In this document: positions 1 to 10,496 of the stretch, piece by piece
Layout: each line of letters begins with the position of its first letter
Numbering within the stretch: the first letter of the stretch is position 1
From: Bretschneidera sinensis
Taxonomy: Eukaryota; Streptophyta; Magnoliopsida; Brassicales; Akaniaceae
Assembly: GCA_023935145.1 (NCBI GenBank)
Contig: CM043702.1
Location: 79,422,320 to 79,486,319 of the forward strand
Direction of reading: 5' to 3'
Length of the DNA stretch: 64,000 bases
The notes under the pieces: generated by a model
Told to the model about the DNA's origin: nothing
Seen by the model: the letters and a program-made list of their open reading frames with translations, nothing else
Databases searched by the model: none
Made by a program: the position numbers and the translations under genes

Positions 1-1446
1 TACTTCTTGAAGAATTCCTTTATAAGTAAGCTAGTTACTGTCTCCTTAGTAGATGTTTCAGAGTTGTAACAAGATATACACTCATGCTCAGCATTGTAGT
101 TCTTCAAAAGACCCATCTTTGATTGTCGACAGAGCAACGAATACAGAGCAAAGGTTCCACCTGCATAAGATCGGCTTTTTTATGACAGATAAAAAGAAAG
201 CAGTTTCTCACATATGACAAAAAGAATAAACAGTGTTTTGAGTTGTTATCACCTTCACCATTGTCATCTGCTCCTAACACAAAGACAACGTACTTGAAAA
301 GCGGGATGATAGTCAAAGTCCAAAATATTAAAGAAAGTACCCCAAGAATCTCATGGTCCTCTTGGTAACGATGTAAACTCCCCGAGAATGTGCTTGTATA
401 TACATAGATAGGGGATGTGCTTAGATCCCCATAAACAACTCCAAAACTCTGATACGCAAGACATAGAGTGGTCCTATAAAATTTCTGCCAGTAACACAAA
501 CCAAATAGGTCTTACAATCTTTAAAAACTTAAATGGTGACTAAAATTCTGTAGATAATTATGGTAAAAAAAATATGAGGCCACTTGATCAAGGAAGAAAT
601 AAAAAAAAAATAAACAAAGTTCAGAGGAACAAGTACTTTAGAATAAAATGAAAAATAAAAAGTCAAAATAGGGTGACGATTCTTTTGGCACCACTAAGAA
701 AAGGCGAGAACCATGCAATTCAACCTATATGTTAGATTTCAATCTATCTTGTTCTGTCTAAGCAACCAAAAACCGCAAATTTAACATAATATTGTAGAGC
801 AATGATACACCAAGCAAAGGAGCAACTCAGGATTTAGTGTTTCTCTATAAGAGAAGTAAAGTTAGAGCCAAATGGCAATAGAGAAATTAAAACATAGAAA
901 ATAAGATAGAAAAAATCAAAATAGTAAACAATTACGGACAAAAACATAATTTAAATCGATTAATAAGAAGAAAAATACTGATATAAACCAGAAACCAAGG
1001 TGCAAATGGAATCATTTTTGCTCAAAAGATAACACTAATGAAATTCGATTTGTTTTTATTTTGCACATGAATTCTGATAAAAAAAAAGGGGTTTAATTTA
1101 ATAATGAAACAAAGAGAAATAAACATATTACGTCCATCAGACATGTTATAAAAGTGAAATATTAATTCATTCAAAATAAGGATTAAAAGGGGGAGGAGAG
1201 AGTAGCGTCAGCAACATTAAAAGACCCAGTCAGTCCAAGTAAGTAGAGTATTAGAACCTAAAATTTTCAAGAAAGAAAGAGAACAAAAGCAATTGAAAAC
1301 ATCGTTTTCTTCAATCTTAATTCACTTTCTCTAGAACCAAACAGGGAGTGAAGGAGTAATATCTAACATCTACCGAGGAAAGGGGAATCATCACTTACCA
1401 TTCTAGATTCCAGGGTCGAAGAACCGGTTTCTGGATCCATTTCCAT
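1..1446 (-). CDS. HAK/KUP/KT potassium transporter, 5' part (copy A, cut by window edge)
   Basis: Minus-strand gene fragment. Exon 1 (1399-1446) begins with ATG and encodes 16 residues starting MEMDPETG; it ends at a GTAAGT donor. Exon 2 (253-484) follows a CAG acceptor and holds the family signature [11 protein letters not shown] and the stretch leading to ADDNGEG. Exon 3 starts at 160 with [12 protein letters not shown] and leaves the window at base 1. HAK/KUP/KT proteins are plasma- or endo-membrane K+ transporters, usually about 700-850 residues with 10-14 membrane spans; only the first spans lie here. Splice phases agree (0 after exon 1, 1 after exon 2). The right-hand homologue at 28347-34477 shows how the gene continues. 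Whether copy A is complete beyond the window is unknown, so it may be the functional parent or another fragment. Family call is strong; subgroup not assigned. Confidence 0.85.
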
Positions 1447-1800
1447 CGCAATCCGGATGCCAATAAAGTATTTTTAGAACCTCAATTTGTTTTTCACAAA
1501 AATTAATTTGCCACTGACACTTGTTTATTTCGTTGAAATAAAATTTCTTCTAGTAAATCCAGATAGAAAAGGAAAAGAAACCCAAAAAGGAATTTGGATT
1601 AGTGGAATGTAAGTTCAAATGTGTCTCTCTTTTGAAGAACAAGATCTTCTCAATGGAATGAAGCCATTAATGACATCTCGAGAAAAACAACTAAGAGGGA
1701 GAGAAAAGCCGTTAATATAGAACAATTTCAGAGAGGCGGTTTTATTTTATTTTATACGAAATGTGTATAAGGGAGCTCTTTACTTTTGTTTTTGTGGTCA
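1447..1800 (-). promoter_or_regulatory. 5' UTR and putative promoter of HAK/KUP copy A
   Basis: Sequence just upstream of the exon 1 ATG on the minus strand. A TATA-like TATAAAATAAAA (minus strand) lies at about 1745-1756, roughly 300 bp upstream of the ATG, followed by a CT-rich leader, which is common in plant promoters. The block is repeated at 34478-34830 in copy B. Its distal part, without exon 1, is repeated from 40998 in copy C. Inference from position and composition only. Confidence 0.35.
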
Positions 1801-2960
1801 CGTTTGATACGGTGGTTACAAAAAAAGTGCACAAAAGCCAGTTTGCTAATTTACGTAAGTACCCTTGGCAACACAAATGAGTCAAATGACCATCCCGCTT
1901 CGTACTAATGTCTAAAATGTCATTTTCAACTTTGTAAGGTCAGATTGTTGACCAAAAAAATATATTTGTCAAGTAGTTTTAATGAGTAGAATCTCCGGGT
2001 CATTGCATAAAATATCACAAACGAAACTTCACTTACATGAAAAATGAAAGATCAAAGCGATAAAAAATAGAAAGAATTATTTCTCATTATAGAATTTATA
2101 AACTTAATAAATTTTTTTAAAATAATAAAAAAAAATTCTTGTTGGTACAGAAAAATCTGCCAAAAGTTTCCTTTACATCATTTCTCAACAAATTATTTCC
2201 GTAAAAAAGAATTGTTTGCAAAATCTTGGGTAAATCTATTAGACCATGCCAATAAAAAAATTATCACAATGTATAGTTAAATAAATTATACTAATTAAAG
2301 TTGTGTTTTTGTGATATTTTATTATTGATTTGATTTACGATTTATCCAAAAATTTCACTAATTGTTCTAATTATGTGTCAATTTGTAAATTATACCATTA
2401 AGAAGATAACTTTTCTTTTCTTTTTTTTTTATAATAATTAACGTTGAAAATTTGAATTGAAAATATTTGGAAAGATGTATGTAGTGTGTGGTTAACAAAT
2501 GAGTTATGTTCAATCTACGAAAATAATTTTTCTAAAACAAAATATTAATTGAATTTAACCACTACGTTTTTTTCAATCTTGCATTTTTATAAATTTTCAA
2601 ATAATGAATATTTATCTTTTTAAAAAAAAATTATGAAAAGATTTAAAATAACTTAAATAACTTTATAAATATTTTTCATTTCGATTAAAAAAAACTACCA
2701 AACAAGACAATACATGTACTCTCAATTTTTATCCTCTCATTAATTCTCTTATCCTCCTCAATTTAAACAAACCATAAAGCTAATAAAGTGATTCCATGTA
2801 CTTAGCAGTGCTAATGAATTCGCATTATTGGATGTGTTGTGAATTCTATATAAATTTATCAACTCCTCATGCTTTCTAGTTGTCTATTTATGTTTACAAT
2901 TGTTTTAGACGTTAGAATTTATCCTTTTAACCTTTGGAAGATATGTTAGTTGCTAAACGT
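1801..2960. other. AT-rich flank, no gene seen
   Basis: Upstream flank of HAK/KUP copy A on the minus strand. Long A and T runs and no reading frame of note. It is repeated in copy C at about 41088-42250 and in part in copy B (34850-35337). Confidence 0.6.
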
Positions 2961-2963
2961 TTA

Positions 2964-3470
2964 GGGTATGTTTGGGTAACAGTTTTTTGTTTTCAGTTTT
3001 TGAAAATGAAAACTGAAAATAATTTTTTGATGTTTTTTTCTAAGAAAACATGTTTGGATAACTATAAATCAAATATTATTTCCAAAACAAAAAAATAATG
3101 AAATATTGTTTGGTTAATTTTATTTTGAAAACTGTTTTAATATACCTTGTAATTATTTTTAGTTTTGAGTTTAAATTTAAAATATATATTAATTTTACTT
3201 CTCATATTTACTAAATACTTAAAAATAATTAACATTATTTTATTTTCAAAATTTTAATATTTTTTATATGCTATAGAAGAAGAATTAAACAGAAAGTGAA
3301 TACTGATTTTATGGCTATTTTTCGAAAATTATGTTAGAACAACAATTTTAAGTTTTCAGAAAACAGAAAACTGGTTTTTTGAAAAGTGTTTTAGAAAATT
3401 ACTTTTGAAAACTGTTTGCCAAACATAAAAAAGAGTTTTCAGTTTTCGAAAACTCTATCCAAACATGCAC
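2964..3470. mobile_element. MITE-like repeat with imperfect terminal inverted repeats (copy A)
   Basis: The left end reads GGGTATGTTTGGGTAACAG and the right end, reverse-complemented, reads GTGCATGTTTGGATAGAG, an imperfect terminal inverted repeat. The interior is rich in palindromic TTTTCAGTTTT and GAAAACTGAAAA words. This organisation resembles non-autonomous hAT-type MITEs whose ends carry a TGTTTGGATAA-like word. I could not identify a convincing target-site duplication. It recurs at 42255-42775; only its right end survives at 35357-35410. Confidence 0.5.
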
Positions 3471-3959
3471 TTGTCTTTCTAACTTCAAAGTGAAAGCTAA
3501 GGTTCAGGAGTTGGTATAGGTAGGTATAGATTAACCACCGCTAAGTTGCACAAAAACAAAATATGGGAAATTAGTGCTTCTAGCTAATTTTTTTTAGGTT
3601 AAATCACATTATTAATATTTATAATTTGCAAATTGATACTCAAAATTTCAATCTGGTTAAATAAATCTCTAAAGTTATTTTTTTTTTTATCAAATTGGTT
3701 CTTAAAATTTCAATTTGATCAAATAAGTTATCAAAGTATCAATTTAGTCCAGTTAAATCACATATTAACTTTCTCTTAGCTTTGTAGATGACCACTTAGG
3801 TTGCATTTCATGAAATTACCTTTTTGTCTTTGGTATATGCCACGTATCATAATGTTATTGGATGGGAAATTTTTTCCTACATCAGATACCCCTCACTTCC
3901 TTGGTGCAATGATGCAGTCAAGGAAATAAAGTGAATGGTGGTAATTTCTGAGAAGTCTT

Positions 3960-4737
3960 TTTTCGTGTCGTGTAACTTATATTAGGTCTAGAGGTGTAAA
4001 GGTACCTGGGTACTAGATTAGTTGAGAATTGTGGCCTGAAATTCGAGTAAAAGCTGGATAGCTCAGGGTTATTCCCTTAAGTGGTTTAAGTCTGAGGAGA
4101 AGAATAGTTTGGTGCCACCTCATCAAAAAGGGAATGTAAAGTCCGGCGAGGTTCAATAACTCAGTGTAACCTCCTCGGAAGAGAGTGTGAGGTCTAAATA
4201 GGGTCAATATCTCAGCACCACCTCCTCGAAAAAAAAATCCAAGGTTTGGGGAGGGTTAGTAGCTTGGAGCTACCTCATTGGAAGGGAGTTTAGGGTCCGA
4301 TGAGGGTCAATAACTCATAACTACCTCATCGGAAGAGAGTGTAAAGTCCGATGAGGGTCAATAGCTCGGTGCTACCCCCGATGAGGGTTAGTAGCTCGAT
4401 GCTACCTCCTCTGAAAGGAGTGTAAGATCCAATGAGGGTCAATAGCTCGATGTTACCTCCTTGGAAGGGAATGTAAGGTTCAATGAGGGTCAATAACTCG
4501 ACACTACCTCTTTGAAAGAGAATGTAAGGTCTGATGATGGTTAATAGCTCAACACTACCTCATCGGACACATCAGACAGTTAAGTCTGAGCTCTTTATAG
4601 TTGCTTGGTAGGGTTTTTGAAAGATGAAAGCTTGGAGTAAATTCCTTGGAGAAAAATTCGTTTGAGCGTGGATAATTGAGGAGTCCAAGAAGCATGATAT
4701 TATAGTGAAATCTTTGGAGTTATGTGAGCTTAATGAG
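3960..4737. repeat. Minisatellite-like array, part 1 (copy A)
   Basis: Imperfect tandem units of about 50-57 bp built on AGTGTAAGGTCCGATGAGGG, GTCAATAGCTCGGTGCTACC and TCCTCGGAAGGG. At least eight degraded units are visible between about 4030 and 4570. The array is interrupted by the solo LTR at 4738 and resumes at 6625. No protein is predicted. It may be the variable part of a large element whose gag-like gene starts near 18685. Related arrays lie at 35960-36674 and 43330-43787. Confidence 0.75.
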
Positions 4738-6624
4738 TGTAATACCCTTATTCGTAAATAAAAAAAAAGTAATTTAATAAATATGACATGGAGTTAAAAT
4801 TTTATATATATATGTGAAAGAACTAATGTTTTTATAAAACAATTCTTTTGAAAGAAAAAAAAATCGCTGAGGATAAAAAAATTTGTGGCGGTTAAAATGT
4901 TTATATAAATATTTTATGGATTTCTTATATTAGTTTTATCAAATCCTGATTGGTTTTCTTCATTCTACAATTCAAACTACTCTATTTCTCTAAACACTTG
5001 GGGACTGAAAGAAAGATTGAAAGAGTAAAATTTTGAGGGTTTACGGGAGAATTTTATAGAGAGCCACGGGAAGCTCTAAGAAAAATAGAAGGTGTTAACG
5101 ATCAACAACCGGAGGAAATTGTTGAGAGGAGCAGGAAAGGCAAGGAGGTGATCCACGGGTAGCTTTAAGTGCTATGTGATGAGTTAAATTTACTTTAAGT
5201 AATCAAGATAAATATGAAATATATAGTGATAATATTTGAATAAATTATTAATTTACGATTTGGTGATAGATGAAAAATTGGTTGATAGGAATAATTGATG
5301 TGTAGAAAATTATTATATGAGAAGTAATATTATTAGAATAATGAGTCAATTTAATAATAAAGATGATAAATGAAATTCTTGACGAGCTAGGGTTGATGAT
5401 TTGATATGATTCATGAAGAGAAGAATTTAGTGAAATTTTTCAAATAATAATTTGAGAATAATCAAGATAGCTAATTTAGATGTTTGAATACATGTTTGTT
5501 TCTATATTATTGTTCATATGCATATTTCATATCATTATTCATATGCATATATATGGAAATAAAAGAACTGAGAAGGCAGTCGGTCTATACGAAAACCGTG
5601 ATAGCCAGTATATGCTGGAAATAAATGAAAACCGTGACAGCTAGTATATACTGGAAATAAAAGAACCGGGAAGGTAACCGGTCTAAATAAAATAAAAGAA
5701 CCGGGAGAGCAGCCGGTCTAAGCTAAAACATGTCGACATGTGGGAAGATATTCCTAATTAATAATTCATACATTGCATCTGTTTTAAATATTGATTTTAT
5801 TATTGAGATGCTAAAATGCTGATGAGAATCAACAAGCACCATTAAAGGATCCATTGCATGTTTCTATCAAAAATATGAATTTTAGCTTTCTTGGGCAAGT
5901 ATTCCAATATTATTTGTTGGGTCTCAAAGTGTGTCGGTTGAGGTTCGCATCAAGTCCTATTCATGATTGTAAATTTATTGATAGATAAATGAGTCTCACA
6001 GAGAGACAATTATGCTAAGAAGAAATATGGATATATGAAATGATGAGAATTATCTGAGTGACTGATTATATGTTGTGAATCTCATAATGAGGTAATCATG
6101 AGATATAATTGATAGTCTCAAGATGATGATTAATTACATGAGAAGAAGAGATTTATAAAAGATGGGGATGTGATATGAGTAGCGATAATAGAATGCTATT
6201 ATCAAAATATATGAAATATAGATGAATGAATATTGGAAGACTAATTATACAAACTGAATACTTCTAGTAAGTTTAATTCACTGAGCTTGTGAAGCTCATC
6301 CCTCATTGTACAATGATTTCAAGTAGCAGGCAGGACAGATACTTTGGTGAGCTGAAATTTAGAAGAAGTTATTATCCACGTGGTCCACATCCTCAGACTA
6401 ATGAAAAAAAATATATTTGTAAATATTCATGCATATTATGTTGTATATAATATTTAAGTCAAGATCTGAATGACGTATCTCCCCTGTTGAGGGTTGAGGG
6501 TTGAGGATTGATGTAATAATTATAGTTGGTATTATTTTTATTATTGCATACATGTGTTGTGCTGTGATTTTCAAAATGTGGCAACACCGTCTCGGGGGTG
6601 GCCAACCCGGGATGGGTCGTTACA
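4738..6624 (+). mobile_element. Solo LTR, gypsy-type, TSD ATGAG (copy A)
   Basis: Begins TGTAATACCC and ends GGGTCGTTACA, a 5-bp TGTAA/TTACA terminal inverted repeat. Both sides carry the direct repeat ATGAG (4733-4737 and 6625-6629), so this is a 1.9-kb LTR with no internal region, the product of recombination between two LTRs. It holds short internal repeats near 5560-5720 (GAAAACCGTGA..., GAACCGGGA...). It lies inside the array. The paralogue at 36675-38566 has the same flanks, so insertion predates the duplication. The superfamily call rests on the style of the termini only. Confidence 0.88.
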
Positions 6625-7256
6625 ATGAGTATGAGGAGTATGGACTTGAAGTAAACTCAATGTGGGTGGATGAGTCCATGGAGTACAGACGTGAAGCAAA
6701 GTCGATGTGGGTGGATGAATCAGTGGAGTACGAACTTGAAGTAAACTCTTCGAAGGAATGTGATTTGTTCGAGGGGCGTATTCTTGAAGTAATCTTCTCG
6801 GATCTATGTGAAGTAATGAGTCTGAGGAGCGCAGACTTAGAGCAAACTCTTCAGAGTTAGAAGATAAATCCGAGGGAGACAATCTTGAAGCAAGCTCCTC
6901 GGAGATAGGTGATGAGACTGAGGACGATTACTTGAATCGAACTCCTCGGAAAGAGGAGAGTAAGGGTCCGAGGAGAAATACTTGGAGTGAACTCTTCGAA
7001 AGGAGAAGAGTAAGGGTTTGAGGAGCATAAACTTGTTTGTTAAGGCGCACATGCTTTCCGAGGCTTCATGAAATTCATTCAAATAGATTTGATTTAGGTG
7101 TAGCTCTAGGCGTTTGGCCCATTTAGTGGCCCATGGGGTCAAGGCATCTAACTTTGGAGCCCACTGGCTAGAATAATACTTTTGGCTCATAGACTAGGCC
7201 ACTGTTTTGAGAGTTCGAGGGACCCATTGGTTGGGCCAAAGATTGTGACCTCGGGG
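6625..7256. repeat. Minisatellite-like array, part 2, and host-element sequence (copy A)
   Basis: Continues the array with units around GTGGGTGGATGARTC, ACTTGAAGTAAACTC and TCCGAGGAG to about 7030, then unique-looking sequence to the Athila-like LTR at 7257. The motif ACCCATTGGTTGGGCCA near 7221-7238 recurs as TCCATTGGTTGGGCCA at 18308-18324, on the other side of the Athila-like element. The two flanks may therefore be parts of one older element. Open frames across 6501-6882 combine LTR end and array and are not credible genes. Confidence 0.6.
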
Positions 7257-8041
7257 TGATAACGGTTAAACTAACACGCGATTATTATGTATAGTTAAGG
7301 CGTCGATCCCACGAGGAAAGTGAACTACAAGAGAAAGTGTAAACCTTAACACTAAACGATAAAGCTCAAATAAGAAAATCTGAGTTTTACGAATGAAATT
7401 AAATAAGAGAATTGTGAAAATATGATGAAGAATTCAATAAAGAAATAACAAGGTTCTAGGAATCATTCCTAAGTTCGTTACCTTATTCCTATCTTGACTC
7501 AAATGTTTTATCTCAATTGCTAGTTTCACATCCCAAACAAGCAATTGGTAAATATTCAGTCAAAGCACATAAATACTCTAATGTAATTGCCATAAATTAC
7601 TCCTTAATTCCAATTCAAATACACAAGATCTATCTTATAAATTATCAAGAAGCGACAATATATTTCAATAATAATACTGCAGTAATGGACAAACCTATAA
7701 GATAGATCTACCGAAATCAATTGCATCTAATAACTTTGACATAAAAAAAGCTTGACTAGACTTATATAGAGAAGAAGAATGCAATCACCAGATTAAGAAG
7801 CTCTAAGAGAAGAAGAACATAAATTGCAGCTGTAACATGAATTCAAATCCTTCTTATTTAATCAAAGAGTAATTCATAAATAATATTTAACAATCAATCC
7901 ATACAACTGAATCAAATATAGAAATAAGAACAACTATACCTAGAAACTCATCCTTTCGCCTTGCTTGGAGTTTAGTTGGACATGGAGTTCATCCTTGATC
8001 ACCTTGAAGAAGAAGAAGATGGAAGCTCTCTTCAAAAACTC
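7257..8041 (-). mobile_element. Athila/Tat-like element, truncated 3' LTR (outer element, minus strand)
   Basis: Starts TGATAACGG on the plus strand and is homologous to the intact LTR at 16863-18298 up to CTCTCTTCAAAAACT near 8040. It then switches abruptly to the protease coding region. The rest of this LTR and all of pol are missing, so one deletion joined mid-LTR to the protease. The same junction is present in copy B near 40281. The element reads right to left: 5' LTR (16863-18298), PBS, gag, protease, then this LTR piece. Confidence 0.8.
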
Positions 8042-10349
8042 TCCTCCAAAATTAGCTCGTCGATCATGTAAGTGTCGAAACACTCATCCTCTTCATTTGG
8101 TTGCCTTGAGACTCGGAAAACATTCACCTCTAGAGTCATATTTCCAAATGATAATGTCATTAGACCATTCTTACAATTAATGAGGGCATTGGCAGTGGTA
8201 AGGAATGGTCTTCCAAGTATCAAAGGAATTTTTAACTCCGTGTTCACAATAGAAATGGTATCTAACACCAAAAAGTCAATAGGATAATAGAATTTGTCAA
8301 TTTGCACTAAAACATCTTCCATAATACCTCTTGGTTTTCTTACCGATCGATCCCTAGTTGAAGTGCCATGGAAGCCGGTTTGATCTCACCTAGACCGAGT
8401 TGCAAGTAAACAGAGTAGGGCATAAGATTCACACTAGCCTCTAAATCTAGCAATGCTTGGCCACAAGCTTTGTTTCCAATTTGGGAAGCCATCGCAAGAC
8501 AACCCAGATCTTTATACTTTGGCGGTGTCTTACTATCATTTACCGCATTTGCTTGCTCCGTTAAGAATGTCGTCCTCTTCACATTGTGCCTCCTCTTGAG
8601 TGTGCATTGATCCTTATGGACTTTAGCATAGTTGGGAACCTATTTTATGACATGAAGAAAAGAAAGGTTAATTTTAACTTGCTTAAGTTGTTCGAGAATC
8701 TCACCTTTCAATGCTGAATTTCTCTCCATAGGTTTAAGGAATGCTTGAGGGAAAGGCACCGATATGGAATCACTATAGGCATCTTGTTCCTTGGGGGATT
8801 CATCCTTGTTACTCATGGTGTTAGGAATCAAGTTTGATGATAGAGTGGGTCCATCAATTTCCTTACCGCCGCGAGTAGTCATGACATTAATCTATTTAAC
8901 ATTTTGATTGTCGAGATTGGAGGTTTGTGCCATATGTTGTCCCCTTGGATTAGGTTGTGACCGTGAAGGAAAACGACTTTGATCTTGAACTGTCAATAAA
9001 TTAGTCAACTTGGTGAGTTGGCTCTTTATCACCTTTTGTTCCTCTTTGACCCCTTATTGCTCCTCTAGCAACCGTTGATTTATCTTGCCTTGCTTTTCCA
9101 CACTCTGGGCATGTAGCTGCATAAATGACTTAAAAGCATCTTCCAAAGGTAAAGATTGTTGTGGTGCATTAGATGAATTTGCTTCCGGTCTCCATTGGGT
9201 AGAAGGTTGTGTATCGGATCTCCAACTAAAATTAGGGTGATTCTTCTAACCAGGATTGAAGGTGTTAGAGTAGGGTGAATATGTTTTCCTAAAGGGTATA
9301 CCTAAAGCATTACACTCTTCCTTCATCTCAAAATAGGTTGGACAATCCCTAGGTACATGATCTACCCCATTACACATAAAACAAGGTTCGTGGGACTCTA
9401 CCCTAGCAACTGGTTCGAGAGCTCTAGCATCCTTGGTTTTTAAAACCTCAATTTCCTTAGTTAGGACCTCTAAATGGGCTTTAAGGCTATCCTCTTCCTT
9501 AAGTTGATAAATTCTAGCAGTTTGGTTTCTCTTAGTACTTTATATGGCATTGGGTCCCGTCTAAGTGTGGGCTTTTTTCGATAAGTCATCTAGAAAATCT
9601 ATGGCTTCGTCGAGATCTTTTTGAAGAAAATCTCTATTACACATCATTTCTATAAATTGTCTTTCCCTACTTAGAAGTCCATCATAGAAATAGCTAACTA
9701 CCCGCCAACTCTCATACCCGTGGTGTGGAAAAGAATTCAAAAGGTCTTTGAAACGTTCTCAAACTTGATATAAGGTTTCACTCTCTTTTCGTGCAAAGTT
9801 TGAGGATTGTCTCTTGAGGTTATTGGTCTTATGGGTTGGGAAATACTTTTGGAAGAAGGCTTGTGTCTTCTCATCCTAACTACTTATAGACCTAGGCCTT
9901 AACGAGTATAACCAAACATTGGCCTTATCATTAAGCGAAAAGGGGAAAAACCTAAGTTTGACAGTGTCTAACATATCGGCCCTACTTTGAAAGGTTGCTA
10001 CTACTTCCTCATATTCCCTAATATAGACATAGGGGTTTGCATTCTCTAATCCATGGAAAGTTGGTAGCAATTGGATCATGCTCGGCTTAAACTCAGGTTG
10101 TTGAACATTAGGGGGGAACATGATATAAGATGGTGTGGCCGTTTGGCTAGGTTGCAAGTAGTCCTTAAGTGTCCTAAAAACATTCTCATTATTATTGTTG
10201 GCCATGTTAACAAAATTCTCTAAATTCTCGTTTGGGTGTGCACTATGATTTGATCTAGGCGAGCTTTCACTATCGGACAAAGAATGAAAGGGTAACTCTA
10301 TTTTGGGTCTTTTAATGAATCTACCTCGCTTATCTCTAAGTCTACGCAT
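8032..10349 (-). pseudogene. Athila/Tat-like gypsy gag-protease remnant
   Basis: Reads right to left. The gag start region (10349-9876) contains a Retrotrans_gag-like domain with LLPTFHGLENANPYVYIREY, near-identical in type to the gag at 12180. Gag continues with several in-frame stops and a frameshift to a CCHC zinc knuckle (CFMCNGVDHVPRDC, near 9350-9390). A linker with MTTRGGKEI (about 8882) leads to an aspartic protease region: ALLDLEASVNLMPYSVY (8340-8582), where the catalytic D-[ST]-G-like core is altered to DLEAS, then IPLILGRPFL (8032-8322). Reverse transcriptase, RNase H and integrase are absent. The stops and deletion make it non-functional. Protease is also present in copy B (40272-40822). 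Confidence 0.85.
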
Positions 10350-10496
10350 ACACCAAAGGAATTAGAGGGGAGATGAATAAAGAAAACAAAATAAAATCAA
10401 AATAGAAAATCAAAACAAAGAGCAAAGAACAATGTTACTGTCTTGTCTCAAAGTTGACAATCTTCCTTGTAATTAAGCGCAGTTCCCCGGCAACGG
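10350..10496 (-). promoter_or_regulatory. Leader and left half of PBS of the outer Athila-like element
   Basis: Untranslated leader between gag and the primer-binding site on the minus strand. AGTTCCCCGGCAACGG at 10481-10496 is the reverse complement of part of the PBS typical of Athila/Tat elements (TGGCGCCGTTGCCGGGGA). The rest (CGCCAAAA) lies at 16853-16860, beyond the inserted element. Confidence 0.8.

Larger units (their letters stand above)
1..8755. repeat. Segmental duplication, copy A
   Basis: Base 1 corresponds to base 29789 and the match runs to 8755, which pairs with 40996 or so. The shared block includes HAK/KUP exons 1-3, the 5' flank, the array, the solo LTR, the truncated Athila-like LTR and the protease fragment. 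Relative to A, copy B carries a gypsy insertion, a roughly 22-bp deletion near A 1165, a 1.1-kb deletion (A about 2307-3418) and a 298-bp tandem duplication. The left boundary of A lies outside the window. Confidence 0.93.

Noticed and set aside
104..499. A single 131-codon protein beginning [11 protein letters not shown] (also at 29892-30287)
   Set aside because: It runs through the intron 1 acceptor at its start and into intron 2. The real coding piece is exon 2 (253-484) joined to exons 1 and 3.
3960..4590. CRISPR-like array
   Set aside because: Units are degraded and contiguous without unique spacers, and the genome is plant. It is an ordinary minisatellite-like repeat.
6501..6882. 119-codon and 103-codon overlapping open frames (also at 38443-38824)
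   Set aside because: They span the end of the solo LTR and array units. The repeated amino-acid words (SMWVDES, HPPTSTLL) simply translate the tandem repeat.
6837..7190. 117-codon minus-strand frame repeated at 38779-39132 and 39224-39430
   Set aside because: It covers array and flanking repeat. Conservation reflects segmental and tandem duplication, not coding constraint.
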